Source: Thiothrix nivea DSM 5205
Lineage (GTDB): Bacteria > Pseudomonadota > Gammaproteobacteria > Thiotrichales > Thiotrichaceae
Length of the DNA: 64,000 nt
NCBI RefSeq assembly: GCF_000260135.1
Contig: NZ_JH651384.1
Coordinates: 1,305,693-1,369,692 of the forward strand
Direction of reading: 5' to 3'
Below the pieces are notes generated by a model. That model was given only the letters and a program-made list of their open reading frames with translations, was not told the DNA's origin and did no database searches. The position numbers were made by a program, and so were the translations under genes. How positions within the stretch are numbered: position 1 is the stretch's first letter; each line of letters starts with the position of its first letter. This document shows, one piece after another, positions 28,148 to 37,438 of the stretch.

Positions 28148-29566
28148 CTATTCCTGCGGCGATGGGGCGGAAGTAGTGGCTGACCTGGGCCGTCTGCGGC
28201 GGCGTCTTTTTTTCTCCGCGCCCGGCTCATGACCAACATCACTACTCGCCGACACTGTGCTTGCCGGGGAGGCTGGGGGATTATCATCCCGTTGTGGTTT
28301 AATCCTGCTGCGGGGCGGACGCTTGCCATTACTGTGCCGGTCATCATGCGGACGCCCTGCTCGCTCACGCTGGGTACGCTGCGGGCGCTGCAAATCGGCG
28401 GGAATCAGGTCAGCCGTGATTTTTTCCACCGGGATAGCCTTGCCGGTGTATTCCTCGATTTCAGGCAGGTAAAACGCGGTATCCTCACAGGCAAAGCTGT
28501 GCGCTTCACCCGATGCGCCCGCACGCGCGGTACGCCCGATACGGTGGACGTAATCTTCCGCCATTTGTGGCAGGTCGAAGTTGAATACGTGGGAAACATC
28601 CGGAATGTGCAAGCCACGCGCAGCCACGTCGGTGGCGATCAACACCTGAAAATCGCCCGTCTCGAACGACCTCAGCAACTTTTCACGCTTGTTCTGGCGC
28701 ACATCCCCCGAAATCAGGTCGGAACTGATGCCATTGCCGCGCAGATAATCATCAATTTTCTCCGCGATGTGCTTGGTATTGACGAACACGATCGCCCGGA
28801 ACGGGTTGAGCTTGCGGATCAGCCCAATCAGCAGCGGTACTTTTTCCTCATTGGCGGGAAAATAGACATGCTCGGCAATGTTGTCCGCCCGCACCGATTC
28901 GGCCTCAATAACAATCTGTTGCGGATTGTTCATGTGCTCATAGGCCAGCTCCAGCACCCGCTGTGACAGGGTGGCGGAAAACAGCATATTGAGGCGCTTG
29001 GTAGGTGGCGGCATCTTGCGGATCAGGTAGCGCACATCGGCAATGAAACCCATGTCAAACATACGGTCAGCTTCATCCAGCACCAGCGCCTGTGCATATT
29101 TGAGGGTGAAAACGTGCTGCTTCCAGTAGTCAATCACCCGCCCCGGCGTACCAATCAGCACATCCACCGACTCTTCAAACTGACGGCGCTGCTTATCGTA
29201 ACCCGCCCCGCCGTACACCAGCACCGAACGCAGGCCGGTATGCTTGCCCAATTCCTCAGCATCGCGCGCAATCTGGATCGCCAGCTCGCGGGTAGGTGCA
29301 AGGATCAGGCTACGCACCGAACCGCCTTCCGCATTCGGCAACGGGTTCTTCAACAGATGCTGGAAAACGGCGACCAGAAATGCACCGGTCTTGCCAGTAC
29401 CGGTTTGTGCCTGCCCGGCCACATCCCGACCCGCCAATGTCAGTGGCAGGGTTTCCGCCTGGATACGGGAACAAAATTCAAAACCGGTCTCCCTGATGGA
29501 GGCTAATAACTGTTCATCCAGCGGGAATGCATCGAAACGTGTTTGACTTAAGTAGAAATTTTCCAT
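28148..29566 (-). CDS. rhlB: DEAD-box RNA helicase, RhlB-like
   Basis: A 472-residue ATP-dependent RNA helicase. Motifs in order: Q motif (ETGFEFCSRIQAETLP), Walker A AQTGTGKT at residues 53-60, PTRELA, DEAD in VLDEADRMFD, SAT in LFSATLS, ARGLHIP and HRIGRTARAG. The C-terminal tail from about 395 is Arg/Pro-rich and ends RRRRRRPRSATT, a typical basic RNA-binding extension. The overall pattern fits RhlB (RNA degradosome) better than RhlE or SrmB, but the subfamily call is by eye. It is a single gene convergent with creD. Confidence 0.9.
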   Translation of the reverse strand: MENFYLSQTRFDAFPLDEQLLASIRETGFEFCSRIQAETLPLTLAGRDVAGQAQTGTGKTGAFLVAVFQHLLKNPLPNAEGGSVRSLILAPTRELAIQIARDAEELGKHTGLRSVLVYGGAGYDKQRRQFEESVDVLIGTPGRVIDYWKQHVFTLKYAQALVLDEADRMFDMGFIADVRYLIRKMPPPTKRLNMLFSATLSQRVLELAYEHMNNPQQIVIEAESVRADNIAEHVYFPANEEKVPLLIGLIRKLNPFRAIVFVNTKHIAEKIDDYLRGNGISSDLISGDVRQNKREKLLRSFETGDFQVLIATDVAARGLHIPDVSHVFNFDLPQMAEDYVHRIGRTARAGASGEAHSFACEDTAFYLPEIEEYTGKAIPVEKITADLIPADLQRPQRTQRERAGRPHDDRHSNGKRPPRSRIKPQRDDNPPASPASTVSASSDVGHEPGAEKKRRRRRRPRSATTSAPSPQE

Positions 29567-29655
29567 GTTGCGAGAATATCACACTGACCGTGCACAACGT
29601 CACAAAAAGCGCAACGATCCCCCGGATTTTTCAGGAAAATACGGAACCCGCTAAC

Positions 29656-29689
29656 ATTGTCGACATTTAGTATTTCTTATGTCGACAAT
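29656..29689. promoter_or_regulatory. Paired palindromic operators TTGTCGACAT / ATGTCGACAA
   Basis: Two copies of the palindrome-type sequence (29656-29666 and 29679-29689), arranged as a larger inverted repeat, lie about 130-160 bp before the pckA start. The core TTGTCGACAA is typical of dimeric helix-turn-helix regulators of the GntR type (inference). A third copy lies closer to pckA and a fourth at 53641. Confidence 0.6.
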
Positions 29690-29782
29690 ATAGGGAAATT
29701 TTGACTGAAATCAGACGAATGATATTCTAAAAGTCAACATTATCTACTATCATCTTTTGCCTTCTTTGAGTATTCAGACATT

Positions 29783-29793
29783 ATTGTCGACAT
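29783..29793. promoter_or_regulatory. Third copy of the TTGTCGACAT operator
   Basis: ATTGTCGACAT 25 bp before the pckA ATG, which would overlap the promoter or leader. Supports specific control of pckA by an unidentified regulator. Confidence 0.55.
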
Positions 29794-29817
29794 TAAAAGC
29801 GCTACCGGAGGCGTCAC

Positions 29818-31431
29818 ATGACTACAACAGCCGCACTGGCACAACATCTTGCCAGCACTTTGGGGCTTCAAAACCTGCAACATATTTACTGGAACCAGTC
29901 TTCCCCCGTCCTTTACGAGCAGGCCCTTAACAGGAGTGAAGGCAAAATCAGCGAAAATGGCGTGTTTGTCGCTTATACCGGTGCTTTTACCGGGCGCGCG
30001 CCGAATGACAAATTTATCGTCGACGATGCTGACAGCCATGACAAGGTATGGTGGGGAAAAGTCAACAAGGCACTGACTGAGGCACAGTTCGACCGGATGC
30101 TGACAGACGCCCTCCAGTTCCTGGACGGCAAGGAAGTGTTTGTGCAAGACCTGTTGGCAGGGGCAAATGAGGCCGATGAGCTGCCAGTGCGCGTCATTAC
30201 CCAATATGCCTGGCACGCCCTGTTTGCCCGCAACATGTTCATCCGCCCGGACGACCTGAACCGCACACTGGAGGTGGCAGAACCACGCTTCACCGTCATC
30301 CATGTGCCTGACATGCTGGCTGACCCGGCCATCCACGGCACCCATTCCAGCGCTTTTGTGCTACTGAACCTGACGCGCGGCCTGATCCTGGTTGGTGGCA
30401 CCCACTATGCTGGTGAAATCAAGAAATCCATTTTTTCAGTGCTCAATTACCTGCTGCCGCAACGCGGCATCATGTCTATGCATGCTTCCGCCAATGTGGG
30501 TAAGGAAGGGGATGTCGCCATCCTGTTCGGCTTGTCCGGTACTGGCAAGACCACCCTCTCCGCCGACCCCAACCGTGCCCTGATCGGTGATGACGAACAT
30601 GGCTGGAGTGACAACGGCGTCTTCAACCTGGAAGGCGGCTGCTACGCCAAGGTCATCAACCTGTCGCCGGAACAGGAACCCCTGATTTATAAGACTACCC
30701 AAACTTTCGGTACCGTGCTGGAAAATGTGGTCATGGATCAGGCTACCCGCAAACTCAACCTGGATGACAACAGCATCACCGAAAACACCCGTGCCAGCTA
30801 CCCGATCACCCAGATTCCAGGTGCGCTGTACCCTGGCAAGGCAGGCCACCCCAAACACATCATTATGCTGACCTGCGACGCTTTTGGCGTTTTGCCACCG
30901 ATTTCAAAACTGACGACTGAGCAGGCGATGTACCATTTCATTTCCGGCTATACCGCCAAGGTGGCAGGCACGGAAAAAGGCGTCACCGAACCCACAGCCA
31001 CCTTCAGCACCTGTTTCGGTGCGCCGTTCATGGCATTGCACCCATCCGTATATGCAGACCTGCTGGGGCAGAAAATCAACGGGCATGGCGTCACCTGCTG
31101 GCTGGTCAATACCGGCTGGACAGGTGGTGGCTACGGCGTTGGCAAGCGCATGAACATCCACCATACCCGCAGCATGGTCAATGCGGCACTGAATGGCGAG
31201 CTGGATGGGGTGGAAACCCGCACAGACCCGGTTTTCGGCCTGAACATTCCGGTATCCTGCCCCGGCGTACCAGCAGAAGTACTGGAACCTTCCTCCACCT
31301 GGGAAAACCAGGCAGCCTATCTGGACAAAGCGACCCAGCTGGCCATGTCATTCCACCAGAATTTCACCCAATACAGTGACGGTATTGCGGAAACCATACT
31401 GGCGGCTGGGCCTGTCGCTGGGCGGACATAA
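29818..31431 (+). CDS. pckA: Phosphoenolpyruvate carboxykinase (ATP)
   Basis: Converts oxaloacetate and ATP to PEP, CO2 and ADP in gluconeogenesis. The 537-residue product has YTGAFTGRAPNDKF for substrate binding, the P-loop GLSGTGKT at residues 238-245, and the metal-binding region LIGDDEHGWSDNGVFNLEGGCYAK. This is the ATP-type enzyme. ATG follows CCGGAGG at good spacing. It is a single-gene unit, with three TTGTCGACA-type palindromes upstream and a terminator downstream, which suggests carbon-source regulation by a dedicated repressor. Confidence 0.97.
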   Translation: MTTTAALAQHLASTLGLQNLQHIYWNQSSPVLYEQALNRSEGKISENGVFVAYTGAFTGRAPNDKFIVDDADSHDKVWWGKVNKALTEAQFDRMLTDALQFLDGKEVFVQDLLAGANEADELPVRVITQYAWHALFARNMFIRPDDLNRTLEVAEPRFTVIHVPDMLADPAIHGTHSSAFVLLNLTRGLILVGGTHYAGEIKKSIFSVLNYLLPQRGIMSMHASANVGKEGDVAILFGLSGTGKTTLSADPNRALIGDDEHGWSDNGVFNLEGGCYAKVINLSPEQEPLIYKTTQTFGTVLENVVMDQATRKLNLDDNSITENTRASYPITQIPGALYPGKAGHPKHIIMLTCDAFGVLPPISKLTTEQAMYHFISGYTAKVAGTEKGVTEPTATFSTCFGAPFMALHPSVYADLLGQKINGHGVTCWLVNTGWTGGGYGVGKRMNIHHTRSMVNAALNGELDGVETRTDPVFGLNIPVSCPGVPAEVLEPSSTWENQAAYLDKATQLAMSFHQNFTQYSDGIAETILAAGPVAGRT

Positions 31432-31472
31432 TCACAGACAAACCGCCCAAAACTTCCCCTCACCCTATCCAG

Positions 31473-31503
31473 GCCGCATTGCACTGTAAATGCGGCTTTT
31501 TTA
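31473..31503 (+). terminator. Rho-independent terminator of pckA
   Basis: Stem GCCGCATT with AATGCGGC, 8-base loop, then TTTTTTAT; 42 bp after the pckA stop. Confidence 0.88.
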
Positions 31504-31683
31504 TGTCCACCAAATAATCAGCTCAATATATCGCTAGCAAATACATAAAATTTTTCTGTTCATAATATGTTTAAAATAGCGCCATCACTTCCCGAAATGT
31601 ACTATTTTTACTCAATAGCAAAAGAGGATACTGACAACACAAGTCAGGATTGACGTTATGCATTAACAAAAGGATGGTTGTTT

Positions 31684-32028
31684 ATGAATAGTAACAAATG
31701 GTTGGCGATTCTTTTGTCTGGCATCCTGTTGTCGGGAATCGGTACTGCATTTTCAGCACCTGAAGCAAACGACAGCAATACCGCCAAAGCTTTCATCATG
31801 ACCACGCTGAACAATGGCCCGGTGATGAACGCCATTGAATTGGAAATCAGGCAAACCGACGCCAATAACAAGCTTGTTGAAAAGACCCACAAGCACACCA
31901 CTGTGCTGGCATTGACGCCAGGCACATACATGGCCACAGCCAAGATGGACAATGTTACCCGTTACCGTCAGTTCTCAATTATCGACCAGAATCTGGTGAA
32001 TATTGTCATTGCAATGGATGCGCAGTAA
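31684..32028 (+). CDS. Small secreted protein of unknown function
   Basis: A 114-residue protein with a Sec signal peptide (hydrophobic LAILLSGILLSGIGTAFSA, residues about 6-24). The mature part of about 90 residues is predicted mostly beta (IELEIRQTDANNKLVEKTHKHTTVLALTPGTYMATAKMDNVTRYRQFSI) and resembles small carboxypeptidase-regulatory or transthyretin-like beta sandwiches seen in periplasmic proteins. I do not recognise a named family. AGGA lies nine bases upstream of ATG 31684. It stands alone between pckA and the tRNA. Confidence 0.75.
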   Translation: MNSNKWLAILLSGILLSGIGTAFSAPEANDSNTAKAFIMTTLNNGPVMNAIELEIRQTDANNKLVEKTHKHTTVLALTPGTYMATAKMDNVTRYRQFSIIDQNLVNIVIAMDAQ

Positions 32029-32032
32029 AGAC

Positions 32033-32065
32033 AAAAAAAAGCCCAAGCATTATCGGCTCGGGCTT
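32033..32065 (-). terminator. Terminator downstream of tRNA-Thr
   Basis: On the minus strand, a GCCCGAG...CTTGGGC stem (one mismatch) followed by eight T residues, directly after the tRNA 3' end. Confidence 0.8.
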
Positions 32066-32072
32066 TCAGAAA

Positions 32073-32148
<76 letters not shown>

Positions 32149-32162
32149 TAAGGAGTGCGAAT

Positions 32163-32189
32163 TTTATAGAATAGATTTTGGGCGCGCAA
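32163..32189 (-). promoter_or_regulatory. Possible promoter of tRNA-Thr
   Basis: On the minus strand, TTGCGC (32189-32184) is followed after 15 bp by TATAAA (32168-32163), about 15 bp before the tRNA. The spacing is short, so the call is tentative. Confidence 0.4.
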
Positions 32190-32204
32190 CTACTTTTTTC
32201 ATTT

Positions 32205-32807
32205 TCAACCAAGCAATGCCGCAACTTTCTTGCGATCAGCCCGTTTCATCCCCTTACCTGTCACAGGGCTGATCGGGGGGCTGGCAAAACGGCCATCATG
32301 CGGGAACACCATCAGTTCTACCTCCACATCGTCCACATAGAAACGCAGTAACGGGAAATATTCCTGTTTCTTGTTGCCCATACGGGTACGCCGCTCATGC
32401 ACCTGAAACGGAATACGCTGATCTTCGAGGAAAAACATGACCTCTTCCACGCCTTCTGCAAACAGGGACAGGGTAACAGCGGAATGCGGGCTGGACGTGC
32501 CTTCCAACGCCGCACCGGTAAGATAAGGTTGGTAGTGCTGCAAAAACTCCATGGCTTCCAATGCCACTTCCCGGTGATGGCGCAATAGGGCTGGCTGGGT
32601 TTCAGCATCGAATAGCCGGATACGCTCATGGATGGCGGCTTCAACTTCCTCGTTGGAAGGCTGTACGCTGCCCCCCCGCGAACTGACGCCCAGCTGCTCC
32701 GCTGCCCTTTGTTTGGCCAGACGGTAATCCCGCATCCCCTCTTCATAGATGAGGCGGGCAGCTTCCTCCGCCAACAAGTAACGGAGTTCTTCCCGGGTAT
32801 TGCGCAT
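32205..32807 (-). CDS. Hypothetical protein, possible nucleotidyltransferase-like fold
   Basis: A 200-residue soluble protein. The N-terminal half is helical (TREELRYLLAEEAARLIYEEGMRDYRLAKQRAAEQLG); the C-terminal half is mixed (YFPLLRFYVDDVEVELMVFPHDGRF). The VDDVEVELMVFP stretch resembles the acidic strand of minimal nucleotidyltransferases, but the GSxxxD motif is not evident, so this is only a hint. It overlaps the mrcA stop by one base and is probably cotranscribed with it. Confidence 0.7.
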   Translation of the reverse strand: MRNTREELRYLLAEEAARLIYEEGMRDYRLAKQRAAEQLGVSSRGGSVQPSNEEVEAAIHERIRLFDAETQPALLRHHREVALEAMEFLQHYQPYLTGAALEGTSSPHSAVTLSLFAEGVEEVMFFLEDQRIPFQVHERRTRMGNKKQEYFPLLRFYVDDVEVELMVFPHDGRFASPPISPVTGKGMKRADRKKVAALLG

Positions 32808-35380
32808 CAGAAAAGCTGCTCAGGAATTTCCACCCGCTCCGGAGGGCGTCTAGGTACGGCAACCTGCTGTTGCTGGGCTGGCCTGCGCGGCATAACATCG
32901 CGCTCGCTCTTGTACTGGAAGCCGCTGCCTTGGGAACTGCTGGCTGACGCCTCCCGCCGGTAACGCCGACTGGGGGTAGCGCCCGGCTCACCCAGATCAG
33001 CTGCTTTCAGATCCACTGGCCTTTCCCATTCTTTCGATGGTGTCCCTTCCAGTGCCCGGTGCATAAAGTCAATCCACATGGGCAATGCCACGTTGGTCGC
33101 GGTTTCACCCTCCCCCAACTTGGACATGTCATCAAAACCGACCCACGAAACGGTCACAATATCAGGCGTGAAACCGCAAAACCAGGCATCTTTCTGGTCA
33201 TTGGTTGTACCTGTCTTGCCGGCGATGTCTTTACGCTGCAAGCTGCGCCCGGCGCGTGCTGCCGTGCCGAATTGCGTGACACCTTGCATCATGCTGACAA
33301 TCTGGTATTGGGTACGGTTATCCATAATCCGTTCGGCTGCCGGGTAAACGTCTTTGTCGCCCAGTTTTGGCCCAACAACAGCCTCAGTTTCCCAGATAGG
33401 TTTGTCTGCCAGCTCTGCCTTCTGCTTGTCAGGACTGTTTTCACCTTCCTTGTCTTTTACGCCCTTACCATCCACGCCTTCCGCCCCGGCTGCTTTTTCC
33501 TGCGTGGTTTTTTTGATAACGCAGACTTTGGCATCACCCCCACAAATACGCGGCGAGGTTTCTTCAAACAGCTTGTTGTGATGACGGTCTTCGATACGGG
33601 TGATAAAATATGGCTCAATCTTGTAGCCACCATTGGCAAAAGCGGCATATGCCCCCGCCATTTGCAGCGGCGTTGTCATGCCTGTACCCAATGCCAGGGT
33701 CAGGTTGGGGGGCAGATGTTCACGCGGGAAACCAAACCTGGTCGCGAAATCCACCGTATAATTGATCCCGACACTGCGCAACAAGCGGATGGAAACCAGA
33801 TTGCGCGACTTGGCTAGCGCTTCCCGCAAAGTCGTCGGGCCTATATATCTGCCACCAAAGTTCTCTGGCTTCCAGTTACTGCCGGGAATGGTGATGGGTG
33901 CGTCATTGACCACGCTGGTTGGCGTGAACCCTTTCGTCAAAGCCGCAGCATAGATGATTGGCTTGAAACTGGAACCCGGCTGGCGCAGCGCCTGGGTAGC
34001 GCGGTTGAACTTGGAGTGGTAAAAATCAAACCCCCCCATGACTGCGCGCACCGCCCCGTCACTCGGGTCAAGCGACACCAGCGCGCCGCCAACCGCCGGA
34101 ATTTGCGATAATGTCCAGACATCCTTTTCCTTATCCGTCTGCCGCACACGTACAATATCACCGGCTTTAAGGACATCGCTGACCCGCTTCGGCGCACTGC
34201 CCCGCCGGTCTTCGGTCTTGAACGCCCGCGCCCACTTGACTGCATCCAAGCCCAAGTGGATACGGGTTTCGCCGACCAGCAGCTCTGCCCCACCTGCATC
34301 GGCGCTCAACACCAAGGCAGGATGCAAATCACCAAACATCGGATAGCTAAACAGTTTGTCGCGCATTTCATCTTCATTGTCCAGCTCACCCAGGTTAACC
34401 GTCTCTTCAGGGCCTCGGTAACCATGCCGCCGGTCATAGGAGAGCAGGGAACCCCGCAGCGCTTCCGCCGCCTGCTGCTGCCGCGTGGAATCCAGCGTGG
34501 TGTAAACGTGGTAGCCTTGCGTGTAGGCATTGGCTTCCCCAAACCGCCTGACGATTTCCGAACGTACCATTTCCGCCAGATAAGGGGCCTCGGTTTCAAT
34601 TTCGGTCTTGTGTTGCTGCGCGGTATTGGGTTCATTGATGGCTACCTGATATTCCTTCTGGCTGATATGCCCCAGTTCCAACATACGCTTGAGAATGTAA
34701 TCACGCCGGATCATGGCGCGTTCCGGGTTGGCCAGTGGATTGTAACGGGAAGGTGCTTTCGGCAACCCGGCAATCATCGCGCTTTGCGCCAGGGTCAGCT
34801 CATCCAGCGTCTTGCCATAATAGGTTTCTGCTGCAGAGGCAACACCATAAGCCCGATTGCCCAGGTAAATTTTGTTCAGATAAAGTTCCAGGATCTTGGC
34901 TTTGCTGAGTGTCTGTTCGAGCTTGATTGCCAGCAACGTTTCCTTAAATTTGCGCTCAAGGTTCTTGCCGGAATCCAGAAAGACATTCCGCGCCAGCTGC
35001 ATGGTAATGGTACTGGCACCCTGACTGGCCGACCCGGTGGACAAGACACTGCGGATGGCGCGGGCAACCCCTTTCACATCCACGCCCTGATGCTCGTAAA
35101 AACGGGCATCCTCAATATCCAGGAAAGCCAGTTGCAAACGTTCCGGCACATCGTCCAGCTTCACCGGGCGGCTGCGGCGCTCGCCATATTCAGCCACCAG
35201 CTCCCCCTCGCGGGTATAAATGCGCAAGGGCACCTGTATCTCAATTTTTTGCATTTCTGCCTCATCCGGCAGTTGCGGCGCATAATGTGAATACAAAGCA
35301 AACAGGCCGACCGCCCCAAGCGTCAGGAGCGCAAAGAAAGCGCCAAAAATAATTTGCAGGAGTTTGAAGATGAACCGCAT
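32807..35380 (-). CDS. mrcA: Penicillin-binding protein 1A
   Basis: Bifunctional class A PBP of about 857 residues that polymerises and crosslinks peptidoglycan. A membrane anchor lies at residues 5-27 (FKLLQIIFGAFFALLTLGAVGLFALY), then the GT51 glycosyltransferase with EDARFYEHQGVD and STITMQLARN, and the transpeptidase with the catalytic serine in QPGSSFKP and KTGTTNDQKDAWF. A disordered Lys/Gly/Glu-rich insertion lies in the transpeptidase region (near KAAGAEGVDGKGVKDKEG). ATG at 35380 is preferred; GTG at 35410 is in frame. It diverges from pilM, the conserved arrangement in gammaproteobacteria. Confidence 0.96.
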   Translation of the reverse strand: MRFIFKLLQIIFGAFFALLTLGAVGLFALYSHYAPQLPDEAEMQKIEIQVPLRIYTREGELVAEYGERRSRPVKLDDVPERLQLAFLDIEDARFYEHQGVDVKGVARAIRSVLSTGSASQGASTITMQLARNVFLDSGKNLERKFKETLLAIKLEQTLSKAKILELYLNKIYLGNRAYGVASAAETYYGKTLDELTLAQSAMIAGLPKAPSRYNPLANPERAMIRRDYILKRMLELGHISQKEYQVAINEPNTAQQHKTEIETEAPYLAEMVRSEIVRRFGEANAYTQGYHVYTTLDSTRQQQAAEALRGSLLSYDRRHGYRGPEETVNLGELDNEDEMRDKLFSYPMFGDLHPALVLSADAGGAELLVGETRIHLGLDAVKWARAFKTEDRRGSAPKRVSDVLKAGDIVRVRQTDKEKDVWTLSQIPAVGGALVSLDPSDGAVRAVMGGFDFYHSKFNRATQALRQPGSSFKPIIYAAALTKGFTPTSVVNDAPITIPGSNWKPENFGGRYIGPTTLREALAKSRNLVSIRLLRSVGINYTVDFATRFGFPREHLPPNLTLALGTGMTTPLQMAGAYAAFANGGYKIEPYFITRIEDRHHNKLFEETSPRICGGDAKVCVIKKTTQEKAAGAEGVDGKGVKDKEGENSPDKQKAELADKPIWETEAVVGPKLGDKDVYPAAERIMDNRTQYQIVSMMQGVTQFGTAARAGRSLQRKDIAGKTGTTNDQKDAWFCGFTPDIVTVSWVGFDDMSKLGEGETATNVALPMWIDFMHRALEGTPSKEWERPVDLKAADLGEPGATPSRRYRREASASSSQGSGFQYKSERDVMPRRPAQQQQVAVPRRPPERVEIPEQLF

Positions 35381-35548
35381 ATATAGATTAACTTTTATTC
35401 GTTTACGCACGGCTCCCGTTTATCTGAAAGCACGCCACCCAAGGCTGGCAGAGTAGACTATTTTAACATTCGACGCTACCATGGGCATGCAAATAATTAA
35501 AAGACTTAACCACTACGCTCAATAATAACAATAACCTTGGGATTACCT

Positions 35549-36601
35549 GTGTTTTCATTTTACCCACGCAAAGAAAGCCTGCTTGGCCTCGACATCAGCT
35601 CTTCAGCCGTCAAGCTGGTTGAAATGACCCGCAGGGGACGCGATTACCGCATTGAAAGCTATGCAGTCTCCCCGCTACCAGAAGGCGTCGCCAACGAAAA
35701 GGATATTGTGGAACCAGAGCCGGTTGGTGAGGCTATCCGCCGTACCCTGCGCGACAGCCGCACCCGTATCAAGCGTTGTGCCCTGGCGATCCCCACCTCG
35801 ATGGCAATCAGCAAGATTATCCCCATGCCCGCCACCATCCCGCCTGCTGAACTGGAAGCACAGATGTCGATGGAAGCCGAGCAACACATTCCCTACCCCA
35901 TGAATGAAGTCAATTACGACTTCGAAATCCTCGGCCCCTCCGCCAATTCACCAGAAACCGTCGATGTCCTGCTGGCCGCCACCCGCTCGGAAAATGTCGA
36001 AGTCCGGGTTGCCGCTGCCGAAATGGCTGGCCTGAATGTGGAAGTTGTCGACACGGAAACCCATGCGCTGGAAAAAGTCCTGCGCCACCTGACCAATGAA
36101 CTGGAACAACATGATTCACTGGCCATCGTCGACTTCGGTGCCACCATGACCGGCATCAGCGTATTCGAACAGAGCCGCCTGACCTTTTCCCGCGAACAGG
36201 CATTTGGCGGGCGGCAATTGACGGAAGAAATCATGCACCGCTACGGGCTGACCTGGCAGGAAGCCGGGCTGGCGAAAAAGGAAGGCAACCTGCCTGAAAA
36301 CTACGTATCCGAAGTACTGGAGCCGTTCAAGGACAGCATGGTGCGCCAACTGCACCGCTTCCTTCAGTTTTATTACGCCTCCAGCCAGAAGGACAACGTG
36401 GCGCAAATCCTGATTTGCGGCGGTTGCGCGCGGATTCCGGGGGTGGACGAGCAAATCCAGGCCGCTATTGGCATCCCTGTCCGGGTCATCAACCCGTTTA
36501 CTAGGGTCGCCCTTGGCTCACGGGTAAGCCCGATCCGCTTTACCAATGACATGCAAGCCTTGCTGATCGCGGCTGGCCTTTCCCTGCGAGGACTTGAGTA
36601 A
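35549..36601 (+). CDS. pilM: Type IV pilus assembly protein PilM
   Basis: A 350-residue cytosolic actin-like ATPase-fold protein that binds the N-terminus of PilN and links the inner-membrane complex to the motor. LLGLDISSSAVKLVEM is the first phosphate loop, VDFGATMTGISVF the second, and ICGGCARIPGVDEQI the adenosine motif. GTG at 35549 gives VFSFYPRKESLLGLD, like other PilM starts; TTG at 35537 is also in frame. It is the first gene of pilMNOPQ. Confidence 0.95.
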   Translation: MFSFYPRKESLLGLDISSSAVKLVEMTRRGRDYRIESYAVSPLPEGVANEKDIVEPEPVGEAIRRTLRDSRTRIKRCALAIPTSMAISKIIPMPATIPPAELEAQMSMEAEQHIPYPMNEVNYDFEILGPSANSPETVDVLLAATRSENVEVRVAAAEMAGLNVEVVDTETHALEKVLRHLTNELEQHDSLAIVDFGATMTGISVFEQSRLTFSREQAFGGRQLTEEIMHRYGLTWQEAGLAKKEGNLPENYVSEVLEPFKDSMVRQLHRFLQFYYASSQKDNVAQILICGGCARIPGVDEQIQAAIGIPVRVINPFTRVALGSRVSPIRFTNDMQALLIAAGLSLRGLE

Positions 36602-37254
36602 TGGCCGGATTGAACCTGCTCCCTTGGCGGGAAAAAGCCCGGGAACAAAAGAAGAAGCAATTCTTTACCCTGGTTGGGATGAGCGTCGCGCTAGCCGCAG
36701 CAGGCGTGTTAGTCGCGCACCAACTGATGCTGCTCACCATGGAACACCAGCAAGACCGCAACCAGTTACTGACCAGCGAAATTGCCCAACTGGACAAGCA
36801 AATCAAGGAAATTGAGCAGCTGGACACAACCCGCCAGTCGCTGCTGGATCGGATGCAAGTGATCGAAGATCTGCAAAGCACCCGTCCGGCCATCGTGCAC
36901 CTGTTTGATGAAATGGTAAACGCCCTGCCCAAGGGCATGTACCTGCTGCACCTGAAACAGGAAGGCACCAAGGTGCAACTGGAAGGTAAAGCGGAATCCT
37001 ACGCGCGGGTTTCCAGCTATATGAACCGGCTGGATGCCTCGCCGTGGCTGAGTTCCTCCAATCTGAACATCATCTCGGCTGCCAGCGACAGTAAAAAAGA
37101 AGATGACGACATCCAGCTACGGGAATTCAAACTGGATGTCACGCAACTGTTGCGCCAAACCCAGGATGAACCTCAGAACGGGGAACAACCCCAAGGCAAA
37201 ACCAACACCACAGTAGGTGAAAAAACCAACGGCAAACAGGGGGGCAGTTCATGA
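36601..37254 (+). CDS. pilN: Type IV pilus assembly protein PilN
   Basis: A 217-residue bitopic inner-membrane protein. The N-terminal INLLPWR-like motif is present as GLNLLPWREKAREQKKKQF (residues 3-21), which docks into PilM; the membrane helix lies near residues 22-42, then coiled coil (LTSEIAQLDKQIKEIEQLDTTRQSLLDRM) and a ferredoxin-like periplasmic domain. The tail from about 190 is Gln/Lys-rich. Start overlaps the pilM stop by one base and its stop overlaps the pilO start (ATGA). Confidence 0.95.
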   Translation: MAGLNLLPWREKAREQKKKQFFTLVGMSVALAAAGVLVAHQLMLLTMEHQQDRNQLLTSEIAQLDKQIKEIEQLDTTRQSLLDRMQVIEDLQSTRPAIVHLFDEMVNALPKGMYLLHLKQEGTKVQLEGKAESYARVSSYMNRLDASPWLSSSNLNIISAASDSKKEDDDIQLREFKLDVTQLLRQTQDEPQNGEQPQGKTNTTVGEKTNGKQGGSS

Positions 37255-37438
37255 ACATCCAGGAACTCAACAACCTGGTTGACGACCCGGGCAGCGTTTC
37301 CTGGTCGATCAAGTCGCTGGCGCTGATCGCCATCATGGCGGCCCTATTATTCCTTGGCTACCAATTGGTAGTCGTCAAGCAACTGGAAGGGCTGGATGGG
37401 CTGGAACGCAAAGAACAAGAACTGCGTAAAGACTTTGA
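37251..37438 (+). pseudogene. pilO: pilO, 5' part (interrupted)
   Basis: The first 62 codons of PilO: short N-terminus, membrane helix near residues 22-40 (SLALIAIMAALLFLGYQLV) and the start of the coiled coil (LEGLERK-type, LERKEQELRKDF). The frame enters the IS and stops after about eight foreign codons. Joined to 38567-39068 with one TSD copy it gives 229 residues, the normal PilO size, with no frame error. PilO pairs with PilN, so pilus assembly should fail unless another copy exists. Confidence 0.94.

Noticed and set aside
34256..35290. 344-codon plus-strand frame opposite mrcA
   Set aside because: Shadow of a confident PBP1A gene.
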